The position numbers and the translations under genes are program-made. Below, one piece after another: positions 1 through 5,243 of a stretch of DNA of 7,262 nucleotides. The notes beneath the pieces were generated by a model, which was not told where the DNA came from, did not search any database, and was given only the letters and a program-made list of their open reading frames with translations. Position 1 is the first letter of the stretch, and each line of letters opens with the position of its first letter. This stretch comes from JANWHF01 sp036276235 (GTDB taxonomy: Bacteria > Planctomycetota > Phycisphaerae > Tepidisphaerales > Tepidisphaeraceae), in the NCBI GenBank assembly GCA_036276235.1, contig DATBDZ010000425.1, positions 1-7,262 of the forward strand, read 5' to 3'.

Positions 1-118
1 CGTGATTGGGCTGCTGAGCCAGAACCTGCTCATACGCAACTTGAGCCTCGCGCATGCGCCCCGCGCGATAATGAGCGAAGGCAATGTCGTAAGCTTGCTG
101 AGGCGTGAGCGGGAGCAT
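1..118 (-). CDS. TPR-repeat protein, N-terminal fragment (runs off left edge)
   Basis: This is a partial gene: 39 codons are visible and the rest lies beyond the left edge. It starts at ATG 116-118, and an in-frame TAA three codons upstream makes this the first possible ATG. Residues 9-39 read as a tetratricopeptide unit, with the alternating small and aromatic pattern (A..HYRAGRMREAQVAYEQVLAQQPNH) ending in the P-N-H that normally closes helix B. There is no signal peptide, so the protein is probably cytoplasmic. By general knowledge, planctomycete proteins that start this way are often TPR proteins fused to a glycosyltransferase, sulfotransferase or methyltransferase domain, but nothing here shows what follows. 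No clear Shine-Dalgarno is seen upstream. It is the same strand as the TPM genes but 333 bp beyond them and behind an inverted repeat, so probably a separate transcription unit. Confidence 0.72.
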   Translation of the reverse strand, partial: MLPLTPQQAYDIAFAHYRAGRMREAQVAYEQVLAQQPNH

Positions 119-131
119 GCGGTCTTAGGAG

Positions 132-137
132 ATTGTA
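132..137 (-). promoter_or_regulatory. Possible -10 box (TACAAT) for the TPR gene
   Basis: On the minus strand TACAAT lies 13 bp before the TPR start codon. A transcript from it would have a leader of only a few nucleotides, which would fit the absence of a Shine-Dalgarno. No convincing -35 hexamer is found at 16-18 bp spacing, so this is weak. Confidence 0.2.
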
Positions 138-318
138 GCGAAGAACGACCGTTGCAGCGCTGTTGGAGGGGGGCAACTGTCTGAAGACGATCATTTGGAA
201 CAAGAGCTGGTCCGCCTGGTTTACTGAGCGATGGGTGTAGTAAGCGCGTGATTACGATAAATCCGCAGAATGCGGGATTTTCGACGAAGCACGACGCGCT
301 ATCTTTACCCGCGCTCAG

Positions 319-421
319 TAGCCGGCCTGCTTGCAGGGCGCGTCTAGCGGCGCGGTTCTGGTGTAACGATATTGCGCGAAAATCGACGTCAACCGGACGC
401 GCCCTGCAAGCAGGGCGGCTA
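319..421. repeat. Nested inverted repeat, 26-bp arms
   Basis: The arms 319-344 and 396-421 are reverse complements with a single mismatch, separated by 51 bp. The right arm contains its own near-perfect hairpin, CGCCCTGCAAGCAGGGCG (400-417: 8-bp arms around AA), and the left arm has a degenerate copy of it. This palindrome-within-palindrome form is typical of dispersed REP/MITE-like intergenic elements. It may also act as a transcript 3' structure for the TPM gene that ends at 452. Whether it is repeated in the genome cannot be seen from this window. Confidence 0.7.
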
Positions 422-451
422 AACTTTTCGATTGGAAATCGCTTGGTTTGG

Positions 452-1570
452 TTAGAAGTCTCCGCCGCTTCCACCGCCGGAGTCGCCACCGCCTCCGCCG
501 CCGAAATCTCCTCCTCCACCGCCGGAGTCAGCGCTGCCGCCACCACCACCAAAATCTCCACCGCTGCCGCCACCACCGGGGTCGGAGCTACCGAAGTCGC
601 CGCCGGAGCTGGAGTAACTGGTGTCGCTGTCATTCATGCCGGGCTGATCGCCCGCCGGGGGCGGGGCATATCCGCCGCTCGCGGTGCCGCCCTGGTTTGG
701 GTGAGAGAAGCGATCGTATCCCCAGGCGCCCAGCGCGCCGCCTAAAAGGCCGCCGAGCAAGCCGCGGCCAAATCCGCCGCCGCCACCTTGGGGGTATCCG
801 CCCTGCGGGTATCCGCCGCCCATGTAGCCCGGGGGGTATCCACCGGGCGGGGGAGCGTTATATCCGCCGCCGCCGCTGTAGCCGCGGTTGCGTTTAAATA
901 ATCCGGCCAGAAGCATGAAGACGATGATCGCTCCAATGACCAGGCAAACCAGCCCGCCGATCGGCATTCCATGGCTGCCGCCGTTGCTGCGAGGAGCAGT
1001 CGGCACGTTTCCCACCGGAGCATTGCCCGGCTGCGCGGCAGAATTGTTTGCCGCATTGCTCGTGCGCGCCTGACCGATGTTCTGGACCATCCGTGCATCG
1101 ATCGTCCGCAGGGCATCCAGAATCCCCGCATCGTAGTTCTTGTCCTTGAAGGCATTCACCAGCAGGTTGCGAACATCGTCCCGATCGCGCGTGGTAAAAG
1201 CGCGCTGCGACGTCTGGTTTCCCACGGCAAGTTCCACGTGGCCGGGGTCCATGCAGATGAGGATCACGATGCCCGTCACCGCATTCTCGCGACCGATTTT
1301 CTGCGCCCATTGGGCAAAGAATTGAGCTCGATTTTCGGCCGAGTATTGCGATTTCTGATCATCAGGAATCGACGAAAACGTCTCGACGCGCACATCATGC
1401 TTTTCTTGCGTCTTGATCTGCTGGATGATGTCGTTGGCCGTGGTGATCGTCGGCGGCTTAAAGATATTGGCATGGTCGGCCACGCCGCCCGCCGCCAGGG
1501 CAGCGCGCGGTCCCGCGACAAACGCCGCCAGCAGTAACATCCCCGAGATGATCGAATGCGTTCGCGTCAT
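452..1570 (-). CDS. TPM-domain (DUF477-type) exported protein with membrane anchor and Gly-rich tail
   Basis: Predicted 372 aa. A longer frame extends upstream to 1687 but would overlap the preceding gene; ATG 1568-1570 has a GAAGGAG at 9 nt spacing and starts a clear signal peptide (MTRTHSIISGMLLLAAFVAG...ALAA, residues 1-27). Residues about 30-165 form a TPM domain, recognisable by the HDVRVET strand, GIVILICMDPGHVELAVGNQT, the FTTRDRD segment and a final helix with YDAGILDAL. A Ser/Asn/Pro-rich linker (167-200) leads to one membrane helix (about 203-224) followed by KRNR, so the TPM domain lies outside the cytoplasm and the tail would face inside unless topology differs. Residues 230-372 are low complexity: GGYPQ/PPGGY repeats, a GLLGGLLGG stretch, then GGDFGGGG repeats to the C-terminus. 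TPM domains are known as possible acid phosphatases or membrane-quality factors; function here is unproven. It is the last gene of a three-gene run, 31 bp after the smaller TPM gene. Confidence 0.85.
   Translation of the reverse strand: MTRTHSIISGMLLLAAFVAGPRAALAAGGVADHANIFKPPTITTANDIIQQIKTQEKHDVRVETFSSIPDDQKSQYSAENRAQFFAQWAQKIGRENAVTGIVILICMDPGHVELAVGNQTSQRAFTTRDRDDVRNLLVNAFKDKNYDAGILDALRTIDARMVQNIGQARTSNAANNSAAQPGNAPVGNVPTAPRSNGGSHGMPIGGLVCLVIGAIIVFMLLAGLFKRNRGYSGGGGYNAPPPGGYPPGYMGGGYPQGGYPQGGGGGFGRGLLGGLLGGALGAWGYDRFSHPNQGGTASGGYAPPPAGDQPGMNDSDTSYSSSGGDFGSSDPGGGGSGGDFGGGGGSADSGGGGGDFGGGGGGDSGGGSGGDF
455..610 (-). repeat. Glycine-rich coding repeat (GGDFGGGG-type)
   Basis: This low-complexity part of the large TPM gene encodes residues about 321-372. 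Blocks ending in GGDF recur at least four times (GGDFGSSD, GGDFGGGG, GGDFGGGG, GGDF at the terminus), separated by Gly/Ser runs. A second repeat block at 776-883 encodes GGYPQ/PPGGY units. Such GGC/GGT-rich tracts expand and contract easily, so copy number may vary between strains. Gly-rich tails are common in TPM-family proteins. Confidence 0.75.
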
Positions 1571-1579
1571 AGTTGCAAG

Positions 1580-1586
1580 CTCCTTC
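1580..1586 (-). promoter_or_regulatory. Shine-Dalgarno of the large TPM gene (decides the start)
   Basis: GAAGGAG on the minus strand lies 9 nt before ATG 1568-1570. It supports this start over the upstream in-frame ones inside the preceding gene. Confidence 0.75.
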
Positions 1587-1601
1587 AACTGGATCGACGG
1601 A

Positions 1602-2129
1602 TCAGCTCTGCTTTGCTTGCTGACCCTGCTGATTTTCCCACATCCGCTGCAAGACAAACTGCAATCCCTGCACCAGTCCCTGATCAAAACGATGTTCCTT
1701 GAAATGCTCGAGCATCAGATCGCGCAGCTTATCGCGATCGGCGGTTGTGAATTGATGCTGTAGGGTCTGATTGCCAACGGAAATCTCCAGCCGTCCCATC
1801 TGCTTGACGACCAGGACCAATATGCCATTGAGCTGTCGTTGAATGGCGAGCTCCGCCGCCCAGTCCGCAAAAAATTGATCGCGCGGCTTGGTTTGAAAAT
1901 CGGCGGCCTTGTCCATTGGAATGGTCAGATAGGCCAGAACGAGCACATCCTTGTGATGCCGCTCGCTGATTTGATCGATCAATCGGGCCGCGCGATCGAC
2001 CGCTTCGGCACTGAACACATGCGCCGGATCAATGACTTTCGCCGATGGCCTGGTCGTGATGGGTTGCGCAGTTGCGACGCCGACGCAGAGCGGCATCAAC
2101 AGCAGGGCGATCCAGGTAGATTTCCCCAT
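1602..2129 (-). CDS. Small TPM-domain (DUF477-type) exported protein
   Basis: Predicted 175 aa. The frame opens earlier with a GTG at 2148-2150, but ATG 2127-2129 gives the cleaner signal peptide: MGKSTW, a hydrophobic core ALLLMPLCVGVA, then a likely cleavage after TAQ or ATA near residue 21. No strong Shine-Dalgarno is visible. The rest is essentially one TPM domain: VIDPAHVFS (33-40), HHKDVLVLAYLTIP (58-71), NGILVLVVKQMGRLEISVGNQ (101-121), FTTADRD (127-133) and a C-terminal helix with FDQGLVQGL. There is no membrane anchor, so a soluble periplasmic or secreted product is expected. It is clearly a paralogue of the next gene, sharing VGNQT, FTT.DRD and the terminal helix. It sits 33 bp after the VIT-vWA gene and 31 bp before the large TPM gene, consistent with co-transcription. 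Confidence 0.82.
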   Translation of the reverse strand: MGKSTWIALLLMPLCVGVATAQPITTRPSAKVIDPAHVFSAEAVDRAARLIDQISERHHKDVLVLAYLTIPMDKAADFQTKPRDQFFADWAAELAIQRQLNGILVLVVKQMGRLEISVGNQTLQHQFTTADRDKLRDLMLEHFKEHRFDQGLVQGLQFVLQRMWENQQGQQAKQS

Positions 2130-2162
2130 GCACCCAAGCGTAGGCCACACGCAGGATTATGA

Positions 2163-4253
2163 CTATTCTAATTTTGGGGAATTTTTCGAGGCCGGATCCT
2201 CCGACGATAATCGTCTTCTTCGTCGCACGGCAGCTCCGCAAAGACCTGCCACGAGCCCGACTGTGACGGGATCGAACGCTCCGCCATAGTGCGGCAAGCC
2301 ATTTGGATTTGCGCTGGTAAGCGATTGCATCGACGGCGTGGCGGGGGAGGGGCTCGGCCCGGCGTGGGTTGTGACCGCCGGGCCGAGTGAAGGATCCCCC
2401 CGACCGTTTGGGGCCTTATCTCTCAACTGCCGCAGTTGCAAATCAACTTTGGTCTGGGCATCGCGGTCGCTGGTCAGGCGAACTGCATTGTGCTGGTCGA
2501 TCTTCCACTTCGTGTACTCCGCGTCGTTGGCCAGAACGATGAACGAGGTGTATTCGGTGGCGATCGAATACTGCTGGCCAAGGCGAATGATCTGATCGAT
2601 GTCGGCCGCGCTGGCGCCTCGGCCATTGAGCAGCCGATCGATCCGCCTCAATGCCCACATCCGCTGGATTTGCGGATTCTCAGCATCGCTCTGTGGAAAG
2701 TTGACCTGGAAGGTTTGGGCAAATGGCTCGCCCCCGACGATCCCTTTGAGCTTTACGTTTGCGACGCCGCCTTCGCGATAGCGGCCGAAGATGCGGGCCG
2801 GCGTTCCATCAAACAGATTTCCGAGCACGGCTGGCTCGACATCGCGCACGGAGACGCCGTCGATCTCGACGCTGGCGTTGCTGATGGTTGGCCGATGCAG
2901 CTTGCGGTGCAGAGCGGCGGCTTGGCGCTGGAAATCGCCGTCGGCGGAAATGAACGCCGCGAGGCCGCCGGTTTCATCCGCCATTCGCTGCAACAGGGCG
3001 CGATCGACATCATTGCCGATTCCCACACAGAGTATGCGGCTTTGCTTTGGGCGAGACGCGATCAGCCGCATCAGGCTTGCCAGGCGGCTCTGTTCACTGA
3101 GCCCATCGCTAATCAGCACGATGTTGAGCGCGCGGCTATCCTTCGCATATCGATAAGCCGCCGACAGCGCCGCGTTGAAATCCGTTCCGCCGCGCGCCTG
3201 GCGGCTGGCCAGAAACTTTGCCCCGTCGCTTCGATGCGCCGCATCGGCCGCCACCAGCGAGCCAAATGCCGTCGTCTGTCGATTGTTGAACGCGATGACA
3301 TCAAAACGATCATCGTCGGCCAGCGCATCCACGAGTGCCGCGAGCGTCTGGCGAGATTGATCGAGCTTCTCTTCATCGCGCATGCTTGCCGAGACATCCA
3401 GCAGGAAAACATAATCCGCCGATGAATTCCGTTCTTTAAGATCGTCCCCCGCTCGCAGCGACAGCGAGAAATACCCGTCGGCGTCTGCCTCTTTGTTAGC
3501 AATCAGGCTCGCGCCGGTCGGCGCTCGGCTGCCGCGGGTTGCAATCACCACATCGCGATTCAGCGAAGCACCAAGTGCCCGCAGCGAAGCGCGGCTATAG
3601 TTGTCCGAATAGCGCGTCACCTGTAGATCCGCCCCATGGCTGGGGCTTTTCATTTCCGCGATCGGCTCCGCCGACTTCACATCAATCGTCAGCGAAAACA
3701 GCCCGGAAACGCGGCTATTGACCACCTGCCGCGCGTTGCTCGCCAGCGGGTAGACATACGTCATCCAATCGTCGTCGCTTTCCAGCTCCTGATAGTAGGT
3801 GATCTGGATTTTCTGGACTGCGAGCGGCTTGATTGGAAAGACGCGCAGATCAAACGTACGGTAGTCCGATTGCTCGAGCAGTCCCGGATCCTGCTTCTGA
3901 GATTTGTAAGTGTTATAAATCTCCCGGGCCGCCTGCTTCTCCAGAACTTCGCCGATCATTTCCTGTCCGTCGATCCACATGCTGAACCCCGCCACCGAAG
4001 CTCGCGCCGGCACGGGAAAACTGTAGAGTCCTTCGACAACGCGATTCTCCTGATTGCGAAACACCTGCGTGACCTGCGTTACGGCGATGCCATTGTTCAC
4101 CGTGACATGAACGGTATGTTCCTCAATGCTCAAAAGCCCGCCATCGTCCGCGATAAGCAATCCGGCCGCGTGCGCAGGCGTCGCAAGGAAAAACGCGATG
4201 AAAAATGCGATCGCGATCAATCCGGTTACAGCGATGGAAGATCTACGTGTCAT
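2163..4253 (-). CDS. VIT and von Willebrand factor A domain surface protein with CTERM-like tail
   Basis: Predicted 696 aa. The start ATG 4251-4253 follows GAGGTGA closely. Residues 1-30 are a signal peptide (MTRRSS, long hydrophobic core, cleavage at AHA). Residues about 32-155 are a VIT (inter-alpha-trypsin inhibitor) domain, with typical VEGLYSFPVP, the AREIYNTYK segment and a strand ending KIQITYYQEL. Residues about 280-450 are a vWA domain with an intact MIDAS: DVSAS at 286-290, the Thr of GGTDF at 357 and the Asp of ISDG at 383, so metal-dependent ligand binding is plausible. A Pro/Ser/Thr-rich stretch (612-650) leads to a tail: GLPHYGG, a hydrophobic segment FDPVTVGLVAGLCGAAV (660-676), then RRRRR (677-681) and 15 more residues. 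This resembles GlyGly-CTERM/rhombosortase-type sorting tails, although those normally end soon after the Arg cluster. VIT-vWA proteins with a C-terminal sorting signal are known sortase targets in other phyla. It is the first gene of a tight run with two TPM genes. Confidence 0.9.
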   Translation of the reverse strand: MTRRSSIAVTGLIAIAFFIAFFLATPAHAAGLLIADDGGLLSIEEHTVHVTVNNGIAVTQVTQVFRNQENRVVEGLYSFPVPARASVAGFSMWIDGQEMIGEVLEKQAAREIYNTYKSQKQDPGLLEQSDYRTFDLRVFPIKPLAVQKIQITYYQELESDDDWMTYVYPLASNARQVVNSRVSGLFSLTIDVKSAEPIAEMKSPSHGADLQVTRYSDNYSRASLRALGASLNRDVVIATRGSRAPTGASLIANKEADADGYFSLSLRAGDDLKERNSSADYVFLLDVSASMRDEEKLDQSRQTLAALVDALADDDRFDVIAFNNRQTTAFGSLVAADAAHRSDGAKFLASRQARGGTDFNAALSAAYRYAKDSRALNIVLISDGLSEQSRLASLMRLIASRPKQSRILCVGIGNDVDRALLQRMADETGGLAAFISADGDFQRQAAALHRKLHRPTISNASVEIDGVSVRDVEPAVLGNLFDGTPARIFGRYREGGVANVKLKGIVGGEPFAQTFQVNFPQSDAENPQIQRMWALRRIDRLLNGRGASAADIDQIIRLGQQYSIATEYTSFIVLANDAEYTKWKIDQHNAVRLTSDRDAQTKVDLQLRQLRDKAPNGRGDPSLGPAVTTHAGPSPSPATPSMQSLTSANPNGLPHYGGAFDPVTVGLVAGLCGAAVRRRRRLSSEDPASKNSPKLE

Positions 4254-4256
4254 GAG

Positions 4257-4263
4257 TCACCTC
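4257..4263 (-). promoter_or_regulatory. Shine-Dalgarno of the VIT-vWA gene
   Basis: GAGGTGA on the minus strand is a strong match to the anti-SD complement, with its GAGG core 6 nt before ATG 4251-4253. Confidence 0.7.
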
Positions 4264-4282
4264 GAACCGGGGTGAGAAACAT

Positions 4283-4372
4283 CAGCGATGAAAAAACAGA
4301 TGAAACAGGGGACGAGATAAAAAAGGGGACGGACCTCTTTTTAAAATATGTGCGTCCCCTTTTTCATCGCTG
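4283..4372. repeat. REP-like double hairpin / probable bidirectional terminator
   Basis: Two inverted repeats are present. The inner one pairs AAAAAGGGGACG (4320-4331) with CGTCCCCTTTTT (4353-4364) across a 21-nt AT-rich loop. Read on the minus strand it is a GC stem followed by a T6 run directly after the lipoprotein stop codon, which is the form of an intrinsic terminator; on the plus strand it has the same form. An outer pair matches CAGCGATGAAAAA (4283-4295) with its exact complement (4360-4372). The right outer arm includes the last two codons and stop of the lipoprotein gene, so a copy of the gene end appears inverted on the other side. GGGGAC/GTCCCC repeats of this kind are familiar as dispersed REP elements, but dispersal cannot be tested here. 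The element may separate or attenuate the lipoprotein and VIT-vWA transcription. Confidence 0.72.
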
Positions 4373-5104
4373 TGCGTCAAACGCGGCTTCTTCCGCGGCG
4401 CGGCGTTTGCCCTCGGCGATAAACTGATCCGCCAACTTGTCGATCGATTGATCGTGGGTCTGTTGTCCGACGCGATCTTCATCCCCTTCAACGCCCACGG
4501 CACTCGCGTAGCGCGTGTCGGTGGTCTGCGCGCCGAGACTCAGGACGACTGTCCCAGCTCGCACGTCGATCATCGAAGCCGATGCCCGGGCATCTGCCAC
4601 GATCTCGCGGCTGGGGATCACGAACGCGCCGATGATCGTGAGATCCAGTGCCGACACCGGCGTGACGCGCGTGCGCGTCTCGACCTGTGCGCCGCAGATC
4701 ACCAGATAATCCGCCCCTTGGTCTCGCGCCATCGCCACCAGGCGCGGCAAGGGATCTCGGTCGCCGGTGTTTCGATCCGTGCCCGGCGGTCCAAAATCGG
4801 CCGGCAGCGCGCCGACGTGCCGAAATAGTTCCGGCGCCTTGCGAAGCTTTTCCAGCAAGCGCGGGGAAGGCGTCGTCTGCCCGATCTCCGCCACCGCCAG
4901 GCTTGCTGGGAATTCGATTGTGCGCGGCACATGAACAACCGCCGGCTGGCGGTACATCGACGAGACGTAGTGCGAGTATTCGTCTCCCTGGCCCGAATGT
5001 TTGACCGTCGCCGGCCCAGTACATCCCACCAGCAAAAGCGCTACGGACACCACGCTCAAAAACATGCAACCGCGCGACCACGCGGCTCGACAACCCGATC
5101 CCAT
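4364..5104 (-). CDS. Lipoprotein resembling the rhombotarget lipoprotein family
   Basis: Predicted 246 aa. ATG 5102-5104 has a GGGAGGT just upstream. The N-terminus holds Arg residues, a hydrophobic run (FLSVVSVALLLVG) and a lipobox L-V-G-C with the acylated Cys at residue 28, followed by Thr, so outer-membrane sorting is plausible. The mature part has SLAVAEIG (68-75), then a segment where a helix (LPRLVAMARDQGADYLVICGAQ, about 119-140) precedes a strand, then LDLTIIGAFVIPS (153-165), and ASASMIDVRAGTVVLSLGAQ (174-193). This order, especially the Leu-Thr-Ile-x-Gly-Ala segment before a strand naming the property of a 'type' of value, resembles what I recall of the lipoproteins named 'rhombotarget lipoprotein', which co-occur with rhombosortase. 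The match is from memory, not a search. The C-terminus is a charged helix (220-246). The gene has its own sigma-54-type promoter and is divergent from the activator gene. A distant CsgG-like fold is an alternative. Confidence 0.78.
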   Translation of the reverse strand: MGSGCRAAWSRGCMFLSVVSVALLLVGCTGPATVKHSGQGDEYSHYVSSMYRQPAVVHVPRTIEFPASLAVAEIGQTTPSPRLLEKLRKAPELFRHVGALPADFGPPGTDRNTGDRDPLPRLVAMARDQGADYLVICGAQVETRTRVTPVSALDLTIIGAFVIPSREIVADARASASMIDVRAGTVVLSLGAQTTDTRYASAVGVEGDEDRVGQQTHDQSIDKLADQFIAEGKRRAAEEAAFDAQR

Positions 5105-5107
5105 GAA

Positions 5108-5114
5108 ACCTCCC
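5108..5114 (-). promoter_or_regulatory. Shine-Dalgarno of the lipoprotein gene
   Basis: GGGAGGT on the minus strand lies 3 nt before ATG 5102-5104 (the GGAGG core is 4 nt away). It favours this start over the internal ATG at codon 14, which would leave a signal peptide without its Arg residues. Confidence 0.7.
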
Positions 5115-5134
5115 GGATTTGACAGCGTGCCTTC

Positions 5135-5150
5135 AGCAGGAGATGTGCCA
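5135..5150 (-). promoter_or_regulatory. Sigma-54 (RpoN) -24/-12 promoter of the lipoprotein gene
   Basis: On the minus strand TGGCACATCTCCTGCT matches the consensus TGGCACGNNNNTTGCW at every informative position but two. The -24 GG and -12 GC are separated by exactly 10 bp, as required. The predicted transcription start is near 5124, giving a leader of about 20 nt that just contains the Shine-Dalgarno at 5108-5114. The divergent neighbouring gene is a sigma-54 activator, which makes a chance match less likely. On the plus strand a TTGACA (5119-5124) might serve as a -35 for the activator gene, but the -10 at proper spacing is poor. Confidence 0.75.
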
Positions 5151-5221
5151 TCACCACCAATAATCTCCTAAGCCATGATTTTTCAACGTCTTGCATGCAG
5201 TCCGCGGAATCCAAGCATGGT

Positions 5222-5243
5222 GCCAGATGCTGATCAATCTGGC
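5222..5243. promoter_or_regulatory. Candidate activator binding site (dyad GCCAGAT-N8-ATCTGGC)
   Basis: Perfect 7-bp arms flank an 8-bp spacer. The centre is about 108 bp upstream of the predicted lipoprotein transcription start, within the usual range for an enhancer site of a sigma-54 activator. It overlaps the probable start codon of the activator gene (5227-5229), which would also allow autoregulation. A weaker dyad (AGCAT-N8-ATGCT) overlaps it on the left. A chance palindrome is possible because only one copy is seen. Confidence 0.35.

Larger units (their letters stand above)
119..451. other. Intergenic region, 333 bp, no gene seen
   Basis: This lies between the stop of the large TPM gene and the start of the TPR gene, both on the minus strand. 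The open frames across it on the plus strand are alanine- or arginine-rich antisense readings that continue into the glycine-rich tail of the TPM gene, so I do not call them genes. What it does hold is the nested inverted repeat at 319-421. No T-tract follows that structure, so a classic intrinsic terminator for the TPM operon is not evident. Confidence 0.6.

Noticed and set aside
248..745. Alanine-rich open frame on the plus strand, with an arginine-rich one overlapping it (448-897)
   Set aside because: Both are antisense readings of the Gly-rich tail of the large TPM gene; composition follows directly from GGC/GGT repeats and there is no domain or ribosome site.
1571..1687. Upstream extension of the large TPM protein by 39 residues
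   Set aside because: It would lie mostly inside the preceding TPM gene, lacks a signal peptide at its start, and a good Shine-Dalgarno precedes the later ATG.
2130..2150. GTG start adding seven residues to the small TPM protein
   Set aside because: No ribosome site before it, and the ATG at 2129 gives a normal signal peptide beginning MGK.
2436..3425. 329-codon open frame on the plus strand
   Set aside because: It is antisense to the vWA domain of the minus-strand gene, which has signal peptide, intact MIDAS and Shine-Dalgarno. Long antisense frames are expected in GC-rich genes.
3636..4427. 263-codon open frame on the plus strand
   Set aside because: It is antisense to the VIT domain and signal peptide and crosses the hairpin; no recognisable protein features.
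5115..5132. Second sigma-54-like match (AGGCACGCTGTCAAAT, minus strand)
   Set aside because: The -24 part is good but there is no GC at the -12 position.
5119..5147. Sigma-70 promoter on the plus strand with TTGACA as -35
   Set aside because: The hexamer at the right spacing is GATGTG, a poor -10, so I do not list it as a feature.
5191..5226. TTG start of the activator gene
   Set aside because: No ribosome site is seen and the 12 added residues look non-coding; the ATG at 5227 is preferred, though not strongly.
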